39,538 nucleotides of DNA, from the NCBI GenBank assembly GCA_034698045.1, contig JAQGAU010000118.1:1-39538 (forward strand), given 5' to 3'. The notes below the pieces were generated by a model that ran no database searches, had not been told where the DNA came from, and saw nothing but the letters and a program-made list of their open reading frames with translations. This DNA is from Paramacrobiotus richtersi. Taxonomy: Eukaryota; Tardigrada; Eutardigrada; Parachela; Macrobiotidae. The position numbers were made by a program, and so were the translations under genes. The stretch's first letter is position 1, and every line of letters begins with the position of its first letter. This document shows, piece by piece, positions 11,896-23,693 of the stretch.

Positions 11896-13695
11896 CATTT
11901 GCGGTGGTAGGGGCGAACAGAGTGAAAGATATGGATAACGCATTTACTTATTCGAGCGATGCTTACATAAAGTCTGATGCATGGTTCAGTAACGTTGGCA
12001 TACTGAAAAGCCGACTGCCGTTATTTCTAGGATATGTATAATTGTATATCAAGTCTGTTATTATTTAATTTATATCGACATAATGTACCAGTAACCTAAA
12101 GTGTAATTGTTCCCTGTCTCTGTTAACCATATGGTCTATATCCATCATTTTACCGTGTTTACCTTAGAATCTTGTTCGCACAAGCTGCCCATATATAAAA
12201 GGGTTAAATACTTCTCTGACCCAATGGTCCACATGTTTTAACTTTTGACCAGTCTGACATGCCAGCATTTCATGTACACCCTAAAGTGGTAGTTTGACAA
12301 TAACGTCAGTACAACCAATTACAAATAAATATGTATAAGCAGTTCTGCATGGCTTTTTTTTCTTGTGCACCAATGAAAGGTCTTCGGTCATTGTTATTTG
12401 GGAAACGCCTGGTTTAAAGATTAGCGCTTTAGTTTCTAAACACAGTCCTCCATTGATCGCTGCTGCCGCGCATGCACCTGACATTAGGCGTACTCAAAAT
12501 CACTATAATATGGAGAGTCTAGCGTACGGTTTACATACCGTGACAGCTCTAACGTAAACTTTCATGTCAGCCCAAATCGCAATTTGTTATACAACAATTC
12601 TGCAGTTAATTTCGTTTTCTTTGCTGTTCACATGTCCTGCATCACGTAGTAATATAGATGAACGCAGCTACAGATGATAACAAGTGTAGAATTTTAAAAT
12701 GTTTTTAGGAAATGCATTGTTCCCAATATAGGCACAGACTATGTTCTGATATGCAATAGGTACATACTATTCATCACTGTCTATTGTTAAATCTGGTGTA
12801 CTAAACCGATAACTGTTTGATTTGTCTGTTTCCATAAGAATGTAACATCGTAACGCGGTGCAGTCTACTTATGAATCGAATTCGTATAAGCTTTTGAAAC
12901 GTCATATAACCGATAAGTTGTATCTATTTCGGCTTTTGTCCTTGCGTATAATAATATTGGGTAGATTCATCATAATTTTTTAGCGTTTGATACCTTTGGC
13001 TTATGCTAATTAATTGCAGGTGCGTTTGCGTTTTACTTGTTTGGGGCACTTGTAATTTCTCCTGTATTCCGTGCATAGCAAAGACATTTTGGGAAAGGGT
13101 AATATAAAAAATACCTGCAGATTGAATGTATGCAGTTGAAGTATACATCGTTCACGTTCATGCACATAATAGTTGTAATAATTATGCATTCCCGAATATA
13201 TACAGGTATTGATTTTGGTCATTAGCTAGTACTTAACTGTGTGCATGCATGTACAGTAGTATGTACTGTAGTGTACCTGCAGTCCTGCACTGCAACAACT
13301 AACAAGAAATTAACAGAACTAAGAGTTACGGACTATTGGTACCATGTAACTAACTAAGAAACTAACTCTACCTGACAAGTTGTGAGTTCGTGCGTACAAT
13401 TTCTTTGTAACCGCTTCTTATTTGCACAAGTGCTTGTGCAACGCCGATAGCGTATCAGTTCGCAATGGTTATGAAGGTCAGCCTTCCGTTTCTTAAAACC
13501 TCTAAAGCTCTGAATACAACATGTACCGGCACCATATTATTATCACTCTGGCCTAATAACACGATATGGATATGTATGTAAATCAACGTGAACGCTCTGA
13601 CTTGTGAGTTATACGCTAACACGCTGCATGCACTCCGTCATTCGGCATTTTTCACTATGTTCTAGTTATCGTAAATTAAACATGTGAAAACCATT
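11896..13695 (+). other. Intergenic spacer, type II gene 1 to type I gene 2
   Basis: About 1.8 kb with no supported exon. Several blocks match the spacer 37665-38946 in order, including the segment near 12180 (atataaaagggttaaa) and most of 13080-13695. The first 150 bp presumably hold the 3' UTR of the upstream gene. AATAAA occurs at about 12324, too far from the stop to be a confident polyadenylation signal. Confidence 0.6.
13380..13695 (+). promoter_or_regulatory. Conserved 5' flank of type I genes (candidate promoter/5' UTR)
   Basis: The 300 bp before the type I start codon is strongly similar to 38617-38946 before type I gene 3. Shared blocks include atttgcacaagtgc, the palindrome-like gcacaagtgcttgtgc, gatagcgtatcagttcg, ccgtttcttraaacctctaaagc and attcggcattttkca. 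No TATA box is clear. Function is inferred only from position and from conservation between two copies. Confidence 0.35.
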
Positions 13696-16600
13696 ATGCA
13701 TCTCGCGGCATTCATACCGGCTATCCTTTCCATATTCGGTACGTGTGTAAAGTCGTAACTTATCGAAGTATAGAAGTTGCATGTTTTTCTTTTGCTTTTC
13801 AAATTACAAACCAAAAACGTGCTCGAATTACAGACCTTAGCGTGAGAGGTCAAGTGCGCACAATATCGTGCGATTTCATCAGCAACTTTTGTGGATGGAC
13901 CAACATCGGCGCATCACTTTTTTCCATAGCTCACCAGTTTGATACCCTCAGTGCACTCAACGGAAGCTTTATAACTACCAGCAGCACAATAACCAGTGAC
14001 TACATGCTCAGCAGCATGCCGTTACCGGCAACGCTTCCTCAAAATACATCAATCGCCTTCTGGTACTCCTTTCGAAAAGGCTACGAGGCGGTATACCTTA
14101 GGGTACTTAGTGCTTCGGGTTTGGTGACCATCTGGGAACGACGACCGTCCTCGGCAGGAGTGCAGGATATCACTTGGGCATATGTGGAATTCCCGGTGGT
14201 TGTACCTCACGGGGCGACGTTCCAGTTTGCGGCTGCCGTTAAAAAAGAGGGAGGACTGGTGGCGCTGGATGAGTTTGTTTATTTTGGTGAAGGAAACACA
14301 CACGCTAAACCGGGCCGGCGACATCCTGCGCTTTCGTGTACATTTGGCAACGGCTTCTGTGATTGGTCCAATCAGGAGAGCGCCTCTGCCAAGTAAGTTC
14401 TGCTTTCGTTATAGACGTACAGATACTTAATACCCAGTATTATTTCGTTTACGCTATTTGACAGATTTAAACTTGTCACCGACGCTCCTGGTATACCTCG
14501 ACCGCACTTGTTCACCTCAAACACTTCAAATATCCAGTTAACTGTTGCTCGCCTGCTGTCTCCATGCCTAAACATTCTAAAGAACACGAAAATCATCCTG
14601 ATGCACGAAGTGTCCAAATACCAAACGGAGCTAATGGTTGTATCAAGGCGTAACGGCGTGCAACCATCGATCGTCACAAAGTATAGCGATAACAGCGGCC
14701 CCGACAACCTGAAAGCGGCCAACAATGTCAGGATCGGACTTGAAGGTAAATGAATACAGGACAGCTTGATCGCGGTACCGCTCAGACCAATACTTGCGCT
14801 TTCTTCTTGGTTCACAGTTCACAGCGAATTCGAGAAATTCAAATATCTTTGAATTCTGTCTCATCTGAGTTTATCAGGATTGAGTGAACGAGTGCGAGGC
14901 TCCTCATTAAGTGACCTGATTAATTTGCAAAATGTTCGCAAAGAAATACTGACCAAATTCGAAGTGGCTACGCGCGAGAGTGCTCCCGCGCGTAGTTAAT
15001 CGGCTACGCGCGAGAAATTTCTTGCGCGAAGCAAAAAGGTCGGGAATTGGCTACGCGCGAGATCTGTAATTTTGTTTCTTCGGGCAGCTTTCTGGTGGAC
15101 TCTCCTATTTTCTTCATGTTAGTTTCTTAGTTTAGCTTCTTTTTTATAAATTGTGTTCTTTTTGGTTTTTCTTTTTAGCTGTTAAGTTTATTTTCTTAGT
15201 TCTCAGTCTTAGTATGACCTTCTTAGTTCCAAGTTCTTAGTTTAGCTTCTTAGTTCATTTTCCTTAGTTTATTTATTTCTAGCAGTTCTACACTTCTTTT
15301 GTCAAGCGGTTTCTAGCGCGTAACTATACAAATGCATGTGTGAATTTTCCTAAGAAGAATAATATTAATACCTATACAGTTACACCGGCCTTTGTTCCAT
15401 AATCGCGTACAGTACAGTATATTCAGTCAATTGTCCTGCAGAGTCCAGAGTATAGAAAGCTGCATATAGTTATACAGTGAAGAAGCCTGTCGGGTAAATG
15501 CATTTCTAGTGCATGAACAAGAGAAATTTGGTTCGAAGGAAATCGAAGATGCAGTTAAATCGTCGTGCTGAATCTGACATTGACTGATCATTCATTTCAG
15601 TGATCTTGCGCCCCGGGCAGTCCGTACAATTATTGAGCGTCTATGTTGCCAGCGAAGCCGAAACGTTGACTGACAGCGACGGTTGTAATGACGTCGAGCC
15701 GGAGCCGGTGCTGTCCGATTTTCCGCACGCACGGACCGTCTCTTGTAGTTTTGACCGTAACCTATGCGGGTGGCAACTGTCCCCGCAGGACACGAAGGCT
15801 CAAGTGATGATCGCACAAGAGATCTTGCATGACAAGAATTTTATTCGGGTACCCCATGTTGGTGAGGGCGCTCTATTTATCCTGGGCGTGCCTTCTGAGA
15901 GTCCGGATGTAGTGCCTTTTCTGACGGGACCATTGTTGTCCCCGGATATCGTCCAACTGCGACCCACACAGTTGTTTTTCTACTATTACGCCAATTTTCA
16001 GGTGAACCATGCTCTTCTCAGTGCCGAATATGCCAACGGTACCAGAATAACCTTGTGGAGTTTCAAGCAACGAGCCGCAGGTCCTCCCATGGAACAAAAC
16101 AAGAAGTGGCTCCCGAACCGACTGCGGTTCTGTCTACCGGGACGATTTCAGCTTGCCTTTCGTGTTCTTTTTACAACGTATGTATGTACAGCAATTACCG
16201 GCTGACTAACTTGGTCTTACCGAGTCTCCAAAGCTTGACACATTCAGTTGTGATCTAAGGTTTTAGTTCCAAACCGGCTCAATTAAGGGATTCGGTTTGT
16301 GGCTTGAAGACGCAAACGAAAGGCCTTTTGAGGCCTAACGTGCTACATCTCTTTGAAACAGCGATGCGGGTAATCTGACATTTCTAACTTAGCATATTCA
16401 GAGAGTCTTGACGAAAAGGACCGTAGTTCTCACGGTCCGCATTAGTCCTAGGAGGTCGTCCGGTACATGCACTGTTCAGTGTAGGAAATTCGCACGATAT
16501 CGCTTCGTGTACTGTGAGTCTGTGGTATGTTTTTTTAAGGTCTGAACCTTTTGACAGGAGTACGCAATCAGGCTTCTGGCTTGACGAACTGACGGTCGAC

Positions 16601-19600
16601 GATGAAGTTGACAGCTTCATAACGGATTCCAACGTTAATGCTTTTTCTGGATGCCCCGTAAACAGCACACAATCGCACACATCAACGACATGCGATTCGA
16701 GTACTTGCGAATTTAACGCATCCAGGTTTTGCGGTTGGCATTGTTCTGACTCTGGCCCGAACATTTCATGTAATACAACGTATGTCGTCAGCGCGGGAGG
16801 TTATTTTCCTCAAATGGCTTTGAAGATCGAGGCTAGTGGGACAGACTGGGCGAACAGTAAATCGGGATCAGTTATAAGTCCACCTCTGTTTGTGGAACCC
16901 GATTCCCAGTTGGTACTCACATATATCATCGGCAGGCCACCGGTTTGTTTCACTTTACTGGCACGGGATCCTGGAATGCCCGCTTGGGAAGTAGTGAAAG
17001 TGTTCAACTTTACCTTCGACATTCCTGAATGGTTTGGAATGAATATTCCCTTCCCGAAGCAGCTTCATCGACGTACTGTACAAGTATGAGACAGCGCGTT
17101 TTCGATTTCAGTTGGCATTACGTCGCATAGCAATCATCTGTGTATGTGGCTTTTTCAGCTCCGCCTGTTGATTGAGTTCTTTCCCAGCAGATTAAACCTT
17201 GCATTTCCACCGGCGTTTTTTGCTGTGACTAGCATTTGGTACACAGCGGAAGAAGGTGAGACTGCGAAGGAGCACCACTGGTCAATGGTTACACATTGTA
17301 AAAAATAGGAGGTACAGTACCAGTGCTCACGGGTGAGCGGGTACAGATACGTGTAGGCAAGAAACTCAGTCATTCCAATGTATGAGAAATGGAATGTTTC
17401 AAGTCAGTTTCACAGTTTTCCCTGTACTTTTATACCTAGTTTCACTGTAACTACTGAAGTAGCCCGTTTTGCCCTTGCAGCCATTGTAGTTCACGTTCGC
17501 ACTTGAGTTCACCTCGCTATCGTTCACCAAGCATTGCTAACATTGTCGTATTTTTCCTTGAACTTTTTTAGGCTACACAATGGCAAAACAAGTTGATATC
17601 CAACCGTTTACTGGTAATCTTTCTTACCAAGAACTGCAACCAGTTGACAAACACTAGTTCGAACTAGTGTAATTTGCAGAAACTTGCAACCGATCCAGTT
17701 ACGCAAACATCACCTGCGACTTCCAGGGTCAAAGCTGCGATTGGCGTCCCACTCAATCTGGAGTACATGGATGGGTCATTCATTCTGGACGTGCCATCCT
17801 GAACGGGACGCTTTTCCAGATTGATAAAAGCACGCATGAGCTGCACACAGAATATCACCGTCCTTTAAGCAGCCGACTGCAATTCTCATATTTGTTGCTT
17901 GGATCTGGTTACGCCTTTTTTAGTCTTGTAGCAGAGACGCCGCAAGACAACCGTTTTCGGCTCTGGAAGGCTCCTGTTGAACCCGTTTACGTTGTCGGTG
18001 ATGAAATCGAAAGCATCCTGCAGTGGAAAGTAGTTGCAATGGAGTTGTGTCTGAAGTTTCCGTTTAAAGTAAGTATGCTAGCGCGCCAGTGCAACCCGAA
18101 CGTACTGAAACGCAGCGAGAGATACGAATATCTCTGTTTCTGGTTGTAAATACCTATCCATCATCCTAACAATATGTATATATAGCTAAGAAGCCGTTTC
18201 CGTTTTCAATCAACAGGAACACAACGAACCGTCTGACTGTCTGCCCGACCGAAGCGAAGAACTTCTGCATTCAGCAAAACTGCATTTTTGGTGTCCGTAA
18301 CGTTATGTCGGTACCGACATAACGTTACAGACACCAAAAATGCAGTTTTGCTGAATGCAGATGATGATGCAAGGAAACTGTACAGTCATGGTTACCGGTA
18401 ACCATGACTGTGCAATTTCCTTGCATCATCATGACGTTCTTTTTGCATCAAATGAACACGGATTTCGCAAAGCTCAACTTAGTGCTCTCAATCTGGTCCA
18501 ATTTAGTGCTCTCAATTCCGTGTCCACTTGTTTTTCCGTATTCCGAGGTGCACAATTGCTCGAGCACAAGCCAGCCCTTGACCTTTGTGTATCGTGATCG
18601 CCCGCGCTAAAGCTAAAGGACACCCAGACACCAAAATCCCAGATTTTCGGAGTATATAGGACTGGAAATTGCGCGATATTGGTGACGGACCCACAGACAC
18701 CAAAAATCCAGTTTGCTGAGTATATAGGATCTTCGCTTCGGTCGATTACTTGCGATAATACCCCTCTGTGTGTTCATCCAGCTGGTTTGTCCGAGTCGGG
18801 AGCTTTGGCGGCAGCGCGAAGCGCCGCTGCCAGTGCGCAGCAGATGAGCCGCTTATAAAATTAGTGGTTCATCCATAAAATTTATGTCATGGACTCAATG
18901 TTTCCTTTGCGTACAAGTAAACAGAATTTTTTTTCCAGCTTTTTTTAAGAAACAACTTGCAGCGGATTTGTTTTATGCATATTTTGTCCAAGTACGAAGT
19001 ATCCAGTAAGGGTGGATTTCGCGTATATACAGTTTAAAGAGTGTTCCGCTAATAATGCGCCAGACCGCATGTTTGTGCAAGTGCCCTTACGGATACCTAA
19101 CCTATCTTCGCGCACAACGTCACAAGTAACGAAAACCATTTTATTGTCATGTAAAACGGGGCTTGCCCCGTCGAGGCAACAGACAGCGGTAACACTGGTG
19201 AATCACAATGTACAAAAATCATAACCAAGAAACACGAGGACATATATAAAAACACTAACAAAACTGAAAGCAACAGCTAAGAGAGACAGGTTCTAATTAG
19301 CACAAGAAAGATCAGTCCAACAAACGTCGTCCAAGGCATCTCGGAATTCTGCACTGATCGATAGGCCGCTACCGGCAGCTCCAGTTCATTCCATAACATG
19401 TCTTTCCCATGTGTCGTTTCATGGACGCAGCCCCGCAGGAACAGTTTTTCCGCAGGCTGGGCTTGGTGCCGGTGTTATTGTACATGTGTGTCGCAGGAGT
19501 CGTTCTGACGATCGCGTGTGACCTGCAACATTCTGAGCTGCAGAGACGGAAGCTTCGTAAGGGAAAGTGAAGTGATGAACGAGAGGAATTATAACTAGGA

Positions 19601-22600
19601 AAGTGCACTCGCTGGTTGCGGGCACTGAATGACCGAAGCGAAGGAAGCACGTACTGTACATAGGGCAAACCGAGCTGCAGAAACAACAAAAGTATTATAG
19701 ACTAACTCAACCAGCCAGCTAGATACATTAAGAAATGCGAAGTGCATGAGTTAAAAACCGGCATCAACTTAACTGATTCCAAAATCTGAGTAAAAAAATT
19801 GATTTTTCTTTGGTAATTTTTGTGACCACAGGTCGGTGAAGGCAGTATTATGATTACTTGACATTAGTGGGATTGCCCCTAGGATGCGTGGAAGCGCGGG
19901 TGGATAAAGTGCTACTTAGTCCGAGTATATGATTAAAGTAAATAAAGAAACAAATAAAAGCAAAAAATTAATGAATAAATAACATTAATGAATAAATAAT
20001 AATAATAATGACCGACCGAATGACAGACACACATCGGAGTCCATTAGTGCTGAGTATAGAGGACCTTCGCTCCGCTTCGGTCGACAAAGCGCAACTTGAA
20101 TACAAGTATGAGTGATTTTTTCACCCGTTGTAACTGAAGACAATCCCATTTAAGTTCTAACTGTCGTCCATGGTAATCGTTTAGTTTATATCCTAGCCGA
20201 ATGGCTTAAACGAATTTATGGAGGCATTTTTCGAGTTCAGCTTGATGCAGGTACTGTAACACATCGTGATTCTGAACTTCAACAGAACAGCAAGTTGCGG
20301 TTCGCCGAAGGCGACCCAGCTGCTTGTATTTGTGTATTACCAAATAACAGCCTCAAGGCTATATTATTCCACCTATTTTACACAACGCGCACAACAGGCT
20401 ACGGCTGCGCGCGCGTATGTTGTACATATAAGACAAGCGTTTGTATAGTTTGTTGGTCAATACCATGATGTTGTACATCAACATGTGGCGTACGTACCGC
20501 CGCTACAGTACGTATGTCATCTATGGTAATCCTGGAACTCTGTCACTGCTCTCCTGAAGTACAGCCGGAGCTGCGCCTATAATTTGTTTTCAAACGTGTT
20601 GCCTGATGATGTGCTTTCGAGTCAAATCAAAATGAGTCAAATCGAAATTTCGCTTCTGGCCTGCTCTAGCACTCCTTGCACCGCTTTCGAAAGGCTCCAG
20701 TAAGATGTTGCAAAATGCGGTTTTAAATTTGTAGCTCATTTTCCAAGCGGCTGTTATTCATGGTAACGTTACAATCATGTTGGATGATGTAACACTACAG
20801 AATGAATGCAACGTACTATCCCACAATGTGGACTGCCCATTTTTGAAGTTGTTACTGCCTCCTGACACCAGAACACCTACTGAAACAGAACTTAGTAAGG
20901 GTCTCACGCAGCATTGTCATATAAAACATGAAATCGAATGACTTACAGAACCATCCTGGACTGGGCAACATAGCTGTGATTTTGAAAAGGGAGACTTGTG
21001 CGGATGGCAGAATAACGATCACATGCAGATGCAATGGTACGCCGAGAAGAGTAGCGATGCCTGGCAGGGCGGCTATCTAGCCAAGCTGTCCTGGAACAGT
21101 CCGTCGCTGACTCTGCCGGCATTCTCATATCTCGTTAGTCCCACACTGCGTGCCACCGGTTACCGGACAAAGGAGCGAGGCTCTCATAAGGTTATGCTTC
21201 AGGTAAATTACTAGAACCTGGGGTACGTATACGTACTCGGCTACTGTTGCTCCTTGTCTATGTTTGCTTCACAATTTCTGACGAACAGATTTGAACAAAT
21301 TTTGTTAGTTTAACTTGCGGCTCAGCAATGTCAGTGCTGCCTATGTGGAGCTATATTTCGCCAGAACGCGCACTCTTGCGGCAGAAATAATATGGAGCTC
21401 CCACTCACGGGTGGACGAGTTCCGGACTTCCTGGGTATTCAGTGTGCTGGACGTGCCGGATCTGGATGCTGCAAATATAAACCAACTCGTTTTTGCCGTG
21501 ACGGTTTTGGATTTGCGTGGTTTTGTGCTGCTGGATGATATTGATGTGCTTGTAGTTGTTGCATCAGGTAACTGTTGTAAGAGTCAGGCAATAAGAGAAA
21601 CTAGGATCTGCGAGCAACTGTGTACCTACCGTAACCAGTGTGCTACTGAAACGAATTGGATCTTGCAAAGTGTCTTATGCTTATGTCATTGCACTGTTCG
21701 AGATTTTCTGCTTTTGCGTTGTTTCAGATGTCACGAATCCGGGGGACATGGGACTACAAGGTAGCAAAATTAATGGTTATAGTCTTGCAGATATGGACAA
21801 GTACACTATTGACATTGATCTGTTGTTCAGGTGTTTTACTGGCGTTAATAATACTTGCGGTGCCCACGGTGTTCGGATTTGCCTGTTTTCTAAAACGGTA
21901 TCGGAATAAAGTATGCCTGCCTGCTTGCACTTGTTAAGATTTTTTTCAGAGCTGATAAACAAAGAGTTTTCGTAGACTGCGGAAGACACCCGGCAGCTCC
22001 TTGTCGGATTATTGCCACCGGAGCTAGTGGAAAAGTTTGAGCAACCATTTTGGTCTATCAAACTGGGTAAGGCATACAACAAACATGTGCTATGCGAATG
22101 AAATAGGTAACCAAGTTTGACAGAAAAACATTCCATCGGGGAGGGTCGCTTCGGACAGGTTCAGTTGGGCTGGATGGGTACACGACCTGTAGCTGTTAAG
22201 CGGATGCAACGAAAATCAACGACTGAAAGAGATCGTTTTCTGACAGAAATGGCGGTATACATCAAGATCGGACAACATCGGAATATCGTCGAACTTGTGG
22301 GCATTACGCTTCGCGGTATGATTTCACAGATGAAAAGGTCTGCTGCCATTACAGATGGGTAGTGTTAATTCAGATGAATTCACAATCATTATGGAATATT
22401 GCCCTCTGGGCTGCCTTCTTTCCTACCTCCAACAGGAGTCCAGTTTCCCGCAATGCAGTGCGTATCTGTCGGATCAGCCGGGTAGCTCACCACATAAGGA
22501 AGAAGTCACGCAGCTTACAGTATTTGCACACGACGTGGCGCGTGGTATGGTGTTTCTTTCAAACCGACACATCGTTCACGCGGATATTGCGGCACGAAAT

Positions 22601-23693
22601 GTCCTGCTCGACCAGAGTAAACGAGCCAAAATTGCCGATTTTGGCCGCGCCAGATTCGAAGGAGATGTGATGGTAGCGCAAGAGGATGTAAGTATAATAT
22701 AATCGCTAAGTGTCTAACAAGCCGATATACTCAGACCGAACCTTCCGAATTCCCTTTCTTTTTGACCCTGTTTTGAGCTGTCCTCTACCTGTACCGAAGA
22801 GTAACTTGCAAATTGCACTGAGCGTTGAAGAATAATATAATGTGGCCCAGTCGATCTGTGTCCGGTGTCGCTGCTGAATCTCTGAGCCACCATGTTACAC
22901 GAGACCGTGTCACAGCTTTGGGAATGAGCCACAATGGACAAATTTCGTTGTCGTGGTCACTAATTTTTGACGCCTAACCGTTTAGCAAATTCTAAAATTT
23001 GTTATTGCACGGTCTGACACAGGATTCAATAGAGCGAAACACCGGAAGGCTAATCCAAGTATATCGGGTCGTCAGCTGACCGCTGGTCAGCAGCACTCTC
23101 CTTTGAAAATAATCCAAGTTCAAAGACGAAACCAGGAACAGCGTTTTTTGTAATTTGGTAGTATGACTGTCGCACGCAGTGTACTGTATAGTAGTCACTA
23201 CTCTGTTGCAGAGTCTGTTGCCGGCACAATGGATGGCCCCAGAGCTCTTACTTCCAGGCAGTGACCCGTGCAGTTGTCGGAGCGACGTATGGTCATTCGG
23301 CATCCTTGTTTGGGAAGTCTTCACCTTAGGTTCCAGACCATACGGCCATGTTATCGCCAGTCCAAGCGTCACGTGTGAAGCGCTGTTTGACCACATAAAG
23401 GCAGGTTACAGGCTACCAATGCCGCGTCTGCTGCCTGAAACACTGTAAGCACGCTTTCTGCTTACCATAGTGTATGTAGGTTCAATCACCCTGTTCTTTA
23501 AAAAGACGCTTCTCACAGATACGATACTGTAAGCAGCTGTTGGCAGTTCGAACCGGTACACCGTGCACCGATTACGGAAGTAATGGCCTTGTTTGCCGCC
23601 TTACTGCCGTGCCAAGCAAATCAGATGTATATAAGCTGCGAAAAAGAGGACAACGAGACTGTCAAACAGCCGCCGACTGATCCGCAGAGATAA
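13696..23693 (+). CDS. MAM-domain receptor tyrosine kinase, type I gene 2 (complete)
   Basis: Seventeen exons: 13696-13738, 13834-14392, 14465-14745, 15601-16177, 16558-17083, 17159-17255, 17680-18068, 20735-20894, 20949-21202, 21309-21567, 21728-21760, 21831-21910, 21976-22066, 22124-22315, 22374-22687, 23212-23444, 23519-23693; 1420 codons. A short hydrophobic leader (MHLAAFIPAILSIFG) precedes six MAM domains, which open with [51 protein letters not shown] and CDFEKGDLCGW; the middle of the second is divergent. Then come a transmembrane helix (about 1060-1086) and a kinase from about 1117 with GEGRFGQV, VAVK, HADIAARN (22577), DFGRA, WMAPE and DVWSFG. HRD-Arg is Ala and the activation loop lacks tyrosine. 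The junction 18068/20735 joins FPFK to LIFQAAV in phase across a 2.67 kb intron. In the juxtamembrane exon the acceptor used in gene 1 would give an in-frame TAG (21973-21975); using that TAG's own AG as acceptor restores the frame, eight codons shorter. Confidence 0.85.
14966..15061 (+). repeat. GC-rich repeat cluster with hairpin in intron 3 of type I gene 2
   Basis: The 13-mer ggctacgcgcgag occurs three times (14966-14978, 15002-15014, 15049-15061). An inverted copy, cgcgcgtag (14987-14995), pairs with the first to make a stem. It stands out against the AT-rich intron around it and may be a fragment of a mobile element. Confidence 0.7.
15110..15280 (+). repeat. T-rich degenerate repeat (ttcttagtttagcttctt-like) in intron 3 of type I gene 2
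   Basis: The strand is strongly pyrimidine-biased, with repeated variants of ttcttagttt/agcttctt and cttagttc. It lies just 3' of the GC-rich repeat cluster in the 855 bp intron 14746-15600. It looks like a degenerate simple repeat with no coding content. Confidence 0.6.
18265..18360. repeat. 96 bp near-perfect palindrome
   Basis: The sequence reads as its own reverse complement about the centre tcggtaccga (between 18312 and 18313), with one mismatched pair over 48 bp. It shares its start with the left arm of the foldback element and has no loop. Confidence 0.9.
18361..18432. repeat. 72 bp near-perfect palindrome, directly abutting the previous one
   Basis: It is symmetrical about gttaccggtaac (centre between 18396 and 18397), with two mismatched pairs over 36 bp. 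It begins at the base after the 96 bp palindrome ends. Together they make a 168 bp stretch of two adjacent loopless palindromes. Confidence 0.9.
19630..20084. mobile_element. Possible second foldback-family element in intron 7 of type I gene 2
   Basis: A left motif, tgaccgaagcgaagga (19630), faces an inverted right motif ending cgcttcggtcga at about 20084. The right side also shares tgctgagtata with the right arm of the 18246-18744 element. The interior contains AT-rich aataa repeats (19940-20010) and no coding sequence. Support is only two short motifs. Confidence 0.35.
22688..23211 (+). other. Enlarged kinase-domain intron of type I gene 2
   Basis: A 524 bp intron within the activation-loop region (donor gtaagt, acceptor gttgcag); the same intron in type I gene 1 is 98 bp (2507-2604). 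No coding sequence or recognised element is visible. The extra length probably reflects an insertion after duplication. Confidence 0.5.

Larger units (their letters stand above)
18246..18744. mobile_element. Foldback/MITE-like element in intron 7 of type I gene 2
   Basis: The left arm, 18246-18295, starts cgaccgaagcgaaga. It is matched in inverted orientation by the right arm, 18696-18744, ending tcttcgcttcggtcg; the arms are similar over about 49 bp up to the gacaccaaaaa motif. A further partial copy of the right arm lies at about 18627-18661. There is no coding capacity, so it would be non-autonomous. I do not see a clear target-site duplication, so the outer limits are provisional. Confidence 0.6.

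Noticed and set aside
11676-12041. 121-codon plus-strand frame overlapping the last exon of type II gene 1
   Set aside because: It is an alternative reading frame of the exon 11766-11895, whose correct frame gives DCW...RPSF and ends at 11895. It is not conserved in the second copy.
14966-15061. CRISPR-like array (three spaced copies of ggctacgcgcgag)
   Set aside because: Eukaryotic intron, short repeat, unequal spacing (36 and 47 bp) and one inverted copy; not a CRISPR.
18069-20734. Gene boundary between the MAM region at 13696-18068 and the MAM/kinase region at 20735-23693
   Set aside because: Exons ending FPFK and starting LIFQAAV join in phase 0 to complete one MAM domain, with gtaagt and tttgtag splice sites. 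No start codon, stop or promoter signal supports two genes.
541-23693. Individual MAM or kinase open frames as separate small genes
   Set aside because: Donor and acceptor sites with matching phases join them into multi-exon genes, and the same exon set recurs in the paralogues.
2193-23693. Type I receptors as catalytically dead pseudokinases
   Set aside because: The Lys, C-helix Glu, catalytic Asp, Asn and DFG are all present; only the HRD Arg is lost, which does not by itself abolish catalysis.
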